Shown here in pieces: positions 40,803-48,572 of a stretch of DNA of 48,572 bases. Each line of letters starts with the position of its first letter. Positions within the stretch are counted from its first letter, which is position 1. The translations under genes were made by a program, and so were the position numbers. Source of the stretch: an uncultured Erysipelotrichaceae bacterium (GTDB lineage Bacteria; Bacillota_I; Bacilli_A; Erysipelotrichales; Coprobacillaceae); contig CAJUOS010000011.1 in assembly GCA_910588075.1 (NCBI GenBank), forward strand, positions 1 to 48,572, read 5' to 3'. Below the pieces are notes generated by a model, which worked only from the letters and a program-made list of their open reading frames with translations, had not been told where the DNA came from and made no database searches.

Positions 40803-43800
40803 TTAAAATTCAACACCTTTAGATATATGTAAGTAATAAACAATTGCTTGAATATCTTGCTTATACATCTTTTTTAAAACTTTTTGATAATATTGTAATT
40901 GAACTTTATGTTTTTTGATAAGAGCATCTTCTGAATTTTTAAGACTTATACGATCAGTTTTATAATCTAAGACATAGACTTGGTTTTGATAAATGAAAAC
41001 TAAGTCAAAAATTCCATGAACAATTTGATCTCTTTGTTGATCATAGAAAGAGAATTTTTTTTCTTTGTATATATGACTAGCTTGAGAAATCATTTGGTAG
41101 TAAGGACTATCAATGAAGTTTTGAATTTTTTGTTTATAACTTTTTAAAATATCTATGTCATTTTCATTACAAAGTTTATGATGATAAAGCTGTTCAATGC
41201 AATTATCAATATTATCTTGTTTAAATGATAACGTACTCATTAATAAATGAATAAGAGTTCCTTTATCAGTTGCAGAAATAGTTGATGTTTCATCATTTGT
41301 AGTCAAATAAACAAAATGGTCCTCTTCTAATTCTTGAAGCTTTGTAACAGCAATTGTTTCTGTTTTTTCTATATCATATGGATATACAAATGAATCATAA
41401 TAACTTTGTAAAGAATCATCAATTATTTGTGTTTCTTTTTGTATTTTTGGAATATGCTCAGTAATAGATTGATCATGAGTTATAGAAAGTGAAAACATAG
41501 CATGTTCAGTAGAATCAAAACATAAAGTTTTATCAAAGTGATATGACTCTAATAATTGAGCATTTTCTTTTAAAGCATCAATCTTTAAACATTGTTGAAT
41601 AATATGTGGATGTCTTAATATAGCTGATAATATCCAAGTTAAGTAATTATTTGTCTTTCTAAGTCTTTCATATAATAAAATATTTTGAGCTCCTTGACGA
41701 TGAAAAATATCAGGACTTTCATTAACTAATAATTTTTGTTGAAGATCAGCAATCTCATCTATACTTTTTAAAACACCTGTTAATATAAGTTTTTCAGATG
41801 CGCGTGTTAAGGCTACATAAAGAATACGCATTTCTTCATTGATAGATTCATCTAATTGATGTCTTGCGATCATATTACGATATGGATTTTCATATTCCAC
41901 GATCATATCATGATCTTTACGAATACGTGGTTTTAATGCAATCCCTAATTGTTTATCAATCATTAAACGCTCTTTACTATCTTGAGTATTAAATTGCTTA
42001 TGCATATTACATACAAAAACAATAGGGAACTCTAGCCCTTTAGATTTATGAATTGTCATAAATTCAACAACATCATCATTTCCAGAAGAGGAATATGCTG
42101 GAGCATAATCAGTTGAATTCTCTAAAGCATCTATAAGATTGTCTAAATAAGGAGTTGTTTCTTGCATTTGTTGAATAATTTCATAAAATAATTCAAGATT
42201 AGCTTTTCTTTGTTGACCATTAATCAATCGAGATACAAATAAACGATAATCTGTGATACTATCAATCTTTAAAATAAGGTCATAAGGTGAATGACATAAA
42301 GCATATTCTTTTAATTGTTCAAAAATATCCAAAAAGTTTTGAATTTGTTTATTTTCTGATTGTTTTAAAGTTTCATATAATGACGTCTTTTTATTATTTA
42401 TTCTTATTTGTGCAATAGTTTCCATATCAATATAGCTACATGTATAAGGTTGTCTTAAAACACTTAATAATGCTACATCATCATAAGGATTAAGAATACA
42501 TTTTAAGAAAGATAACATATTGATAACTTCATTTGAAGACATCAGTCCTTGAGATAAAACAATATGATTGGGAATATGATAACTATCAAATACTTTTTTA
42601 AAAGTTAAAAATGAAACAGTAGATCGCATTAATACAACAATATCCTTATAATTAATACTCTTTCCTTTAAGTTTAAAGTTCTTTTTTAATTCAATTATTT
42701 TTTGAGCAACCATATGAGCTTCATACTGTTCTTTGTCTAAAGGGGAACTTGGGTTATAAATATCAATTAAAACTTCAGTATTCAAATGTATATCTTGAAA
42801 AATACGTTCTCTAGCTTCTTGTTTATGATTATTCTCTTTACCAACATAATCATAATTAAGTCTTGCACTATCATCTAAATAATACTCTAGTCCACCAATT
42901 TCTTTATCCATAATTTGATTAAAAATATAGTTAATAGAATCAAGTACAACCTTAGAAGAACGATAGTTATAGATAAGATCAATTCTTCTTGTATGCGTTT
43001 TTTGACAATCATTATCATTTAATGAAAAATGATTATATTTATATGAAAATATTTGTGGATCAGCTTGTCTAAAACGATAAATAGATTGCTTCATATCTCC
43101 TACCATAAAAAGAGGAATATGTGGTTGAGTATAATGGGCTATTTTTAATAATAAAGATTCTTGAATTTGATTTGTATCTTGATACTCATCTACCATAATT
43201 TCCTTAAGTGATGAATGTAGTCTTTGAACAATACCATATTGTGGTTCTAATAATTGATGAGCATATTTTTCTAAATCAGCAAAATCTAATTGATTTAATT
43301 CTTGTTTTCTTTTTTGATAAGCTATTTGAAATTGTGAAAGAAGATTTCCTTTTGATAACATAATATCAATAGCTTGATAACTTATTTTCATCTTTTCAAT
43401 AAAGTCATTAATATCTTCACTTATATATGAAGTTATTGCTTTATTGTAGGAAGATAAAATATCAGATTTCATCTTAGTAAATACTTTTTTAATTTCAGGA
43501 TCAGTTTCTTTCCAATTCATATTATATGATTTAGGTAAAGGTGTCTTAAGAATATGTATAAAAGTATCATATGTCAACGTTTGTTGAAATTGTTTTATTC
43601 GTTCTTCTAAATAATCATAATAAGCTTCAAAAGGAATCATCAATGATTGGTTTCTTTTATTTTGCTCTTCAGGTCTTTCATAAAAATCATTTAATTGCTG
43701 TTTTTCACAATAATATTTTAATTCAATAAGTTTATTCATTGCTAAAATAGCTTCATTATAAAAGATATTCTTTAAATAATGAAACAAAGGCCAATCTTCT

Positions 43801-44402
43801 AAAGAATTAGATAAAGTATCATAATTATTTTTTTGAACATCTCCAATAAAATTATAAAAATTTTCAATAGAATGAGAAAGATTATCAATAGATAAAAGGA
43901 TATTTTCTAATGCTTCAAATGAATATCCTGGAAAATATAAAGAGAAAAAAGCATTGTATTCTGGATTATTGACCCATTGTTCTAAACATTCTTTAAGAAC
44001 TTCTGATTTTATCATTTGAGGATCACTATTAATTGTAAATCCAGGCATGATATGAATGAAATAACCATATTTCATTAAAAGTAAATTACAGAAACCATGA
44101 AAATTTGTAATATAAGCATTAGGTAAAAAAAGAATTTGTTTTTCTAAATGTGCTTTTAAATCTTTATCAATTGGTGAAGACACAATTTCATTTAATTCTT
44201 CTGATAAACGTTGTTTCATTTCATTCCCTGCTGCTTCAGTAAATGTTAAAACAAGAAAATCAAAAATTTCATAACCTTCTTTTAATAATTCAATAATTCT
44301 ACTTACTAAAATTTTTGTCTTTCCACTACCAGCAGGAGCACTGACAAGAATGGAAGAATTTCTTTGTTGAATGGCTTTCAATTGTCCTTCATTAAATGGC
44401 AT
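40803..44402 (-). CDS. addA: ATP-dependent helicase/nuclease subunit A
   Basis: This 1199-residue subunit of AddAB processes double-strand ends for recombinational repair. UvrD-type helicase motifs are visible: Walker A S21-A-P-A-G-S-G-K-T, motif II V404-D-E-Y-Q-D-T, MVGDMKQSIYRFRQADP, VEFMTIHKSKGLEFPIVF and RILYVALTRASEKL. The C-terminal RecB-type nuclease shows GIFDLVF and the catalytic L-D-Y-K-T-D at about 1145-1150. Length is normal. The ATG follows AGGAGGAACTGACA within the end of addB, giving an 11-base overlap. Chi recognition, if any, would lie in AddB. Confidence 0.96.
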   Translation of the reverse strand: MPFNEGQLKAIQQRNSSILVSAPAGSGKTKILVSRIIELLKEGYEIFDFLVLTFTEAAGNEMKQRLSEELNEIVSSPIDKDLKAHLEKQILFLPNAYITNFHGFCNLLLMKYGYFIHIMPGFTINSDPQMIKSEVLKECLEQWVNNPEYNAFFSLYFPGYSFEALENILLSIDNLSHSIENFYNFIGDVQKNNYDTLSNSLEDWPLFHYLKNIFYNEAILAMNKLIELKYYCEKQQLNDFYERPEEQNKRNQSLMIPFEAYYDYLEERIKQFQQTLTYDTFIHILKTPLPKSYNMNWKETDPEIKKVFTKMKSDILSSYNKAITSYISEDINDFIEKMKISYQAIDIMLSKGNLLSQFQIAYQKRKQELNQLDFADLEKYAHQLLEPQYGIVQRLHSSLKEIMVDEYQDTNQIQESLLLKIAHYTQPHIPLFMVGDMKQSIYRFRQADPQIFSYKYNHFSLNDNDCQKTHTRRIDLIYNYRSSKVVLDSINYIFNQIMDKEIGGLEYYLDDSARLNYDYVGKENNHKQEARERIFQDIHLNTEVLIDIYNPSSPLDKEQYEAHMVAQKIIELKKNFKLKGKSINYKDIVVLMRSTVSFLTFKKVFDSYHIPNHIVLSQGLMSSNEVINMLSFLKCILNPYDDVALLSVLRQPYTCSYIDMETIAQIRINNKKTSLYETLKQSENKQIQNFLDIFEQLKEYALCHSPYDLILKIDSITDYRLFVSRLINGQQRKANLELFYEIIQQMQETTPYLDNLIDALENSTDYAPAYSSSGNDDVVEFMTIHKSKGLEFPIVFVCNMHKQFNTQDSKERLMIDKQLGIALKPRIRKDHDMIVEYENPYRNMIARHQLDESINEEMRILYVALTRASEKLILTGVLKSIDEIADLQQKLLVNESPDIFHRQGAQNILLYERLRKTNNYLTWILSAILRHPHIIQQCLKIDALKENAQLLESYHFDKTLCFDSTEHAMFSLSITHDQSITEHIPKIQKETQIIDDSLQSYYDSFVYPYDIEKTETIAVTKLQELEEDHFVYLTTNDETSTISATDKGTLIHLLMSTLSFKQDNIDNCIEQLYHHKLCNENDIDILKSYKQKIQNFIDSPYYQMISQASHIYKEKKFSFYDQQRDQIVHGIFDLVFIYQNQVYVLDYKTDRISLKNSEDALIKKHKVQLQYYQKVLKKMYKQDIQAIVYYLHISKGVEF

Positions 44403-47082
44403 TGTCAGTTCCTCCTAATCTTTCTTCTAAATCATAAAATTCAACAAGATGATAATCATTATAGAAAACATCAAATTGACATACACTATGATAAGCACAA
44501 TAATGACATGGATTCACAAGTGTGTGTGTTGTTGTTTGATCACTTCCTTTTGGAGATATAGAAATATCTCCATTCATCATTTGTTGATAAAGTTTATAGA
44601 TATGATCTTCAATAATTTGTAGTAAACTTTTTAATTGCTGTTGTGTTAAGATACGCCCCTTATACATATCTTTTGATTTTACATATGAAACATTAATAAT
44701 ATGTGATTTTTTATCAAAAAGTGGATCTAAAGATTGAATAACTTGATGGTTTTCATCATCAATAATATAACCACCATAACGATATAAGTCTTGAATATCT
44801 TCATTTAAAATATCTTCATCTAGTGATTGTGAACTGGTTAAAATTCTTCGCTTTGTATTAAAATATAAAACAGCAGCAGGATCTTTATGATATTTTTTCG
44901 TCATCATTTTTAAATATAATAACATTTGAATATTAAATCCCTGCATAGCCAAATTCAAATCTATATCTTTAGAACTCGATTTATAATCAATAATTGACAT
45001 ATAATTTTGACATATATCAACACGATCAACAAATCCTTTAAAATGAATGTCCTTTATATTATCTTCTATCATTTCCTCACAAGAATAAATATCAAATAAT
45101 GATATATCTAATATTTGATTTAAAATATTTAATGTAATAATAAGATCCTTTTTTAATTGTTCTATAAAATATTGATTGAGTGGAGAAGCTTTCATTTTAT
45201 TTGTAAGGTTTTCATCTTCTAAAATATAATGATCAACAAGTTGATTTATATCTTTATTATGAAATAAATGAATTGATAAAACATAGTGAATAAGACTTCC
45301 TAATTCATTTGGCATTAATTTATCTTCTTTTAAAGGATAAATTCCTAAACCATATTGAATAAAGTAAAGAAATGGACACTTATTATATGTTTCAATTTGA
45401 CTTACTGACATAGTTGAATGATATAGTTTTTTTACAGTTTCTTGTTTTAATTGTATAGGCTGATTTTTATTATTTAAATAATCATGAATATGACAATTAA
45501 TTATATTTTTAGATTCTTTTTCTCCACCCATTAAATAATATTCTTCTATTGATAAATAGCGATGAATAGGTAATTGTTTAAATTTAAACATACATCTTAA
45601 CTGTTTATATAACGAAGATGGTAAAAGGGTATTTCCTGATAATGACGAAGCACTATAAGAAATCGTCATAGATAAATAAGGGTGTTGTAAAACTTTTAAA
45701 ATATCATTATAATGGACACCCAATTGTTCCTGTGTTGTAAAAGGTGTATGAATACGATGTTGTCTTAGAAATTCAATATCCTCATTAAGAAGTAATGATG
45801 TATCTTTTATAAATTGTGGAAGAACTGTTTCATTCATTCCTAAAATAAAAATATGTTTAGGCTGAGCAAGTTTAAAATCTTTTATAGAATAAATATAAAT
45901 ATGATCTTGATTATTATAAAGTGTTTGATGATCTTTTTTATATGTAGATTTAAAGAATTCTTTAAACTCTTTAGCAGTCATAACATCATCATAAGTATAT
46001 AATGATTTTAAATAGGTTTGATATTCATGTTCAATATCTTCATTATTCAAAAGATGGGCAAATTCACTTACAGACATTTCTTTAAAAGTATCTAATTTTT
46101 TTAAAATTTTTTGATAACTTAAATCATATTGACATGATGAAATCATAGGTAATTGATGAGGTATATGTAATTTATCAAGGTTTTGTATAAGAAGATTGAC
46201 ATAAGAATGGTCAGGATAAACAATAGCAAAATCTTGATAACGTAAATTTTCATCAACTATTTTTTGATAGATTGTATAAATAACACGTTCAACTTCTTTA
46301 TGAGGAGTAGGAGATGTAAAAGTATAAAGTTCCTTTTCATCAAAACAAGATTGAGTGGTTTGTAAAAATAAATAATCTAATAAAAAGTTTGTTTTTTTAA
46401 ATTCAATCGCATTATTACATAGTGAATGATATGGCATATTGAAAAGACGATTATCATGATGATATGTATATAAAAGAGTAATATCATGATAATGTGATAA
46501 ACGTTGAATAATATCTTGACAAAGTTGTTGATAGAGATGATCTGCTTCTATATAAATATGTTTTCTTTTTGAATCAAATGAACAATTCTTAAAAATACTT
46601 TCAATTGTTAAATGGGTATATTGATCTAACCTTTCACTAAGATATTGTTGGAGATTCACAAAGTCTATAAGTTTAGGTTGTAGAGATAAATCAATATTTT
46701 GAAATTCTGTTAAAGATAAATTCATATCTCTAAGAAGACATATAAGTTTATCAATTAATGGATAGGGTTGTTCAGTTTCAAAACAACGAAATGAATATGT
46801 TTTTAAAATATGTTGTAAATGATAAACAAGTTCAGTATTTTCAATAACATGATGAGCTGTTAAACATTCTTCAATTTGTAATGTTTTTAGAAAATCATAC
46901 CATGACAAAACTTCAATATTAACAAGATATGATGTATATTTAAAAAATATTTTTTCTACAATTAAAGGATTTTCAGCAATAAAAAAATAAGATTCAAAAG
47001 GATTTTCTTGAGCATTTTTTATACATTCTTGAATCATTGTTTCTAATTTTTCTGTATAGTTTAAACCACTGATAACTCTCAT
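44392..47082 (-). CDS. addB: ATP-dependent nuclease subunit B, short form
   Basis: This 896-residue AddB/RexB subunit has a C-terminal nuclease domain with I-D699-Y-K701-S and four cysteines for the 4Fe-4S staple: C569 in KCPFLYF and C859-x2-C862-x5-C868 in PCHYCAYHSVCQFD. The N-terminus (MRVISGLNYTEKLETMIQE) lacks a GxxxxGK[ST] nucleotide-binding loop, unlike Bacillus AddB (about 1166 residues) and more like streptococcal RexB. I start at the ATG at 47082, seven bases after AGAGGTGA. A minus-strand TATAAT (47107-47102) is a probable -10. Confidence 0.92.
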   Translation of the reverse strand: MRVISGLNYTEKLETMIQECIKNAQENPFESYFFIAENPLIVEKIFFKYTSYLVNIEVLSWYDFLKTLQIEECLTAHHVIENTELVYHLQHILKTYSFRCFETEQPYPLIDKLICLLRDMNLSLTEFQNIDLSLQPKLIDFVNLQQYLSERLDQYTHLTIESIFKNCSFDSKRKHIYIEADHLYQQLCQDIIQRLSHYHDITLLYTYHHDNRLFNMPYHSLCNNAIEFKKTNFLLDYLFLQTTQSCFDEKELYTFTSPTPHKEVERVIYTIYQKIVDENLRYQDFAIVYPDHSYVNLLIQNLDKLHIPHQLPMISSCQYDLSYQKILKKLDTFKEMSVSEFAHLLNNEDIEHEYQTYLKSLYTYDDVMTAKEFKEFFKSTYKKDHQTLYNNQDHIYIYSIKDFKLAQPKHIFILGMNETVLPQFIKDTSLLLNEDIEFLRQHRIHTPFTTQEQLGVHYNDILKVLQHPYLSMTISYSASSLSGNTLLPSSLYKQLRCMFKFKQLPIHRYLSIEEYYLMGGEKESKNIINCHIHDYLNNKNQPIQLKQETVKKLYHSTMSVSQIETYNKCPFLYFIQYGLGIYPLKEDKLMPNELGSLIHYVLSIHLFHNKDINQLVDHYILEDENLTNKMKASPLNQYFIEQLKKDLIITLNILNQILDISLFDIYSCEEMIEDNIKDIHFKGFVDRVDICQNYMSIIDYKSSSKDIDLNLAMQGFNIQMLLYLKMMTKKYHKDPAAVLYFNTKRRILTSSQSLDEDILNEDIQDLYRYGGYIIDDENHQVIQSLDPLFDKKSHIINVSYVKSKDMYKGRILTQQQLKSLLQIIEDHIYKLYQQMMNGDISISPKGSDQTTTHTLVNPCHYCAYHSVCQFDVFYNDYHLVEFYDLEERLGGTDNAI

Positions 47083-47162
47083 CGTATTCACCTCTTTTTT
47101 CATTATACAATAAAACCTTAAAACAAGGAATAAATATAATTGTTTGTTTAATATTCATACAA

Positions 47163-47252
47163 ATAAGTATAAACTCTATTTTTAATATTGAGTCATAAGA
47201 TAGTTGGAAAAGGATTGTTATATTTATTATTGGTTATACTTATATAAGCATA
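47163..47252 (+). promoter_or_regulatory. Repeated half-site upstream of the flavodiiron gene
   Basis: ATAAGTATA occurs at 47163-47171. Its complement TATACTTAT is at 47235-47243, abutting ATAAGCATA at 47244-47252 to form an 18-bp near-perfect palindrome. These lie in the likely promoter region, so they may bind a redox or nitric-oxide regulator. TATACT within the palindrome could be the -10. Confidence 0.4.
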
Positions 47253-47319
47253 GTAGTTGATTTTCTTTAATGGGAGGACTATAATTTCCTCAGAAAAAGA
47301 AGAAAAGGAGAAAGTCAAG

Positions 47320-48483
47320 ATGGAAGTTTCAAAAGATATTTACTATATAGGTGTTAATGATCATAATATTGATTTATTTGAAGGACAATATGATGTTCCT
47401 CATGGTATGGCATATAATTCATATGTCATTTTAGATGAAAAAATTGCTGTATTAGATACAGTAGATGCTCATTTTACAGATGAATGGTTAAATAATTTAG
47501 AAGTTGTATTGAATGGGAGAAAACCAGATTATTTAATTATTCAACATATGGAACCAGATCATTCTGCTAATATTCAAAACTTTATGAAAGTATATCCAGA
47601 AACAGTTATAGTAGGTAATACAAAAACATTTGTGATGTTGGAGCAGTTCTTTGATATAGATATATCTATTAAAAAACAAGTTGTAAAAAATAATGAAACA
47701 TTATGTTTAGGAACACATACTCTTACATTTGTATTTGCGCCTATGGTACATTGGCCAGAAGTCATGATGACATATGATAATATAGATAAGGTTATTTTCT
47801 CTGCTGATGCATTTGGAAAATTTGGAGCTAATGATATTGAAGAAGAATGGGCTTGTGAAGCACGTCGTTATTACTTTGGAATTGTAGGTAAATATGGAAC
47901 TCAAGTACAAGCTGTTCTAAAAAAACTTGCTGACTTAGATATCCAAATCATTTGTCCACTTCATGGTCCAGTTTTAAAAGACAACTTAGATGAATATATT
48001 CATCTCTATGATCTTTGGTCTTCATATCAAGTAGAAAGTCAAGGTGTTGTTATTGCATACACATCTGTTTATGGAAATACAAAAAAAGCAGTTCAATTAT
48101 TAGTAGAACAATTAAAGGCTAATGGTTGTCCAAAGGTATCAGTTCATGATTTAGCAAGAGATGATATGGCAGAAGCGGTTGAAGATGCTTTTCGTTATAA
48201 TCAGTTAGTTTTAGCAACAACAACATATAATAATGATATTTTTCCTTTTATGAAAGAATTCATTGATCACTTAAAAGAGAAAAATTATCAAAATCGTCAA
48301 ATTGCTTTTATTGAAAATGGCTCATGGGCTCCAATGGCTGCAAAAGTTATGAATAATATGTTGTCAGATTGTAAAAATATAACATTTGCTGAAACATTAG
48401 TAACTATTCAATCAGCAATGAAAGCAAGTACAGAAGAAAAGGTTTGTCAATTAGCGAAAGAACTTTGTAAAGATTATCAATAA
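47320..48483 (+). CDS. fprA: Class A flavodiiron protein (FprA type, O2/NO reductase)
   Basis: This 387-residue enzyme reduces oxygen to water or nitric oxide to N2O and protects anaerobes. The metallo-beta-lactamase-like domain shows the di-iron ligands H76-x-E78-x-D80-H81, H144, D163 and H215. The flavodoxin domain starts at about 243 with IAYTSVYGNTKKAV, the FMN phosphate loop. There is no rubredoxin domain, so electrons come from a separate rubredoxin or reductase. I start at the ATG at 47320 behind AAAAGGAGAAAG. An earlier GGGAGGA at 47271-47277 is followed by ATAATT in frame but no ATG, which may be a relic start. A short weak GAGGA/TCCTC hairpin lies there. Confidence 0.95.
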   Translation: MEVSKDIYYIGVNDHNIDLFEGQYDVPHGMAYNSYVILDEKIAVLDTVDAHFTDEWLNNLEVVLNGRKPDYLIIQHMEPDHSANIQNFMKVYPETVIVGNTKTFVMLEQFFDIDISIKKQVVKNNETLCLGTHTLTFVFAPMVHWPEVMMTYDNIDKVIFSADAFGKFGANDIEEEWACEARRYYFGIVGKYGTQVQAVLKKLADLDIQIICPLHGPVLKDNLDEYIHLYDLWSSYQVESQGVVIAYTSVYGNTKKAVQLLVEQLKANGCPKVSVHDLARDDMAEAVEDAFRYNQLVLATTTYNNDIFPFMKEFIDHLKEKNYQNRQIAFIENGSWAPMAAKVMNNMLSDCKNITFAETLVTIQSAMKASTEEKVCQLAKELCKDYQ

Positions 48484-48536
48484 AAATGAAAAGAAATGAA
48501 GTATATTAAACTCCATTTCTTCCTAAATTAAAATTC

Positions 48537-48563
48537 AAAGTGCACCATAAGGTGTGCTTTTTT
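48537..48563 (+). terminator. Terminator of the flavodiiron gene
   Basis: AAAGTGCACC and GGTGTGCTTT pair with two G-U over an ATAA loop, followed by TTT. A weaker AAGAAATG/CATTTCTT pair lies just before it (48491-48521). Confidence 0.8.
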
Positions 48564-48572
48564 AGTGTATAA

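Noticed and set aside
1..48572. tRNA, rRNA, tmRNA, RNase P RNA or CRISPR arrays
   Set aside because: No T-loop GGTTCGAATCC-type sequence, no conserved RNA cores and no regularly spaced repeats were noticed. A covariance-model scan would be needed to exclude short or divergent RNAs.

Overview
This is a contiguous, very AT-rich stretch of chromosome with strong AGGAGG-type ribosome binding sites, AGA as the favoured arginine codon and short U-tailed terminators. AddAB, HPr with a regulatory serine, three near-consensus or consensus cre sites, SdpR/SdpI, DegV, WG-repeat lipoproteins and the DUF4250 and DUF6465 small proteins all point to a low-GC Gram-positive (Bacillota). I infer a gut anaerobe of the Erysipelotrichia (Coprobacillaceae-like), from gene content and base composition only. 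No rRNA, tRNA, CRISPR array, prophage or intact insertion sequence was seen.

Layout. Bases 1-630 hold a frameshifted remnant of an Rpn/PD-(D/E)XK transposase-nuclease. From 0.8 to 27.8 kb everything reads rightward: a HAD phosphatase with a DUF4250 protein, threonine ammonia-lyase (ilvA), carB behind a short leader peptide and attenuator, lemA with a DUF2207 membrane protein and dut, a compact pssA-psd-parA-parB unit, a DegV protein, a family 1 glycosidase, azlC-azlD with an SGNH hydrolase and an alpha/beta hydrolase, typA with a zinc-ribbon membrane protein, a DUF6465 protein, a WG-repeat lipoprotein with a membrane methyltransferase-like protein, ptsH, sdpR-sdpI and an ABC exporter. From 27.9 to 32.1 kb genes read leftward: a two-component system, a TVP38-type membrane protein and an HD hydrolase. 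Then come ybaK and pgcA (rightward), a small cysteine-rich protein (leftward), a second family 1 glycosidase with a HAD phosphatase, a second two-component system and a small membrane protein (rightward), addB-addA (leftward) and a flavodiiron protein (rightward).

How the parts connect. Sugar use is the clearest theme: two phospho-beta-glucosidase-like enzymes, phosphoglucomutase, HAD sugar-phosphate phosphatases and HPr. Sequences matching or close to cre lie at the promoters of pgcA, the second glycosidase and the DUF6465 gene, so HPr(Ser-P)/CcpA control is likely. The phospholipid genes pssA and psd appear to be co-transcribed with the chromosome-partition genes parA and parB.

The most interesting signal is upstream of carB. 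A strong promoter, a ribosome binding site, a 26-codon leader ORF ending in a U-rich run, and an intrinsic terminator starting at its stop codon look like the UTP-sensing attenuator of enterobacterial pyrBI, rather than the PyrR system usual in Bacillota. Other signals worth a look are a 28-bp perfect palindrome before sdpR, related palindromes upstream of typA and ptsH, a three-fold half-site before the flavodiiron gene, and two uncharacterised membrane proteins.
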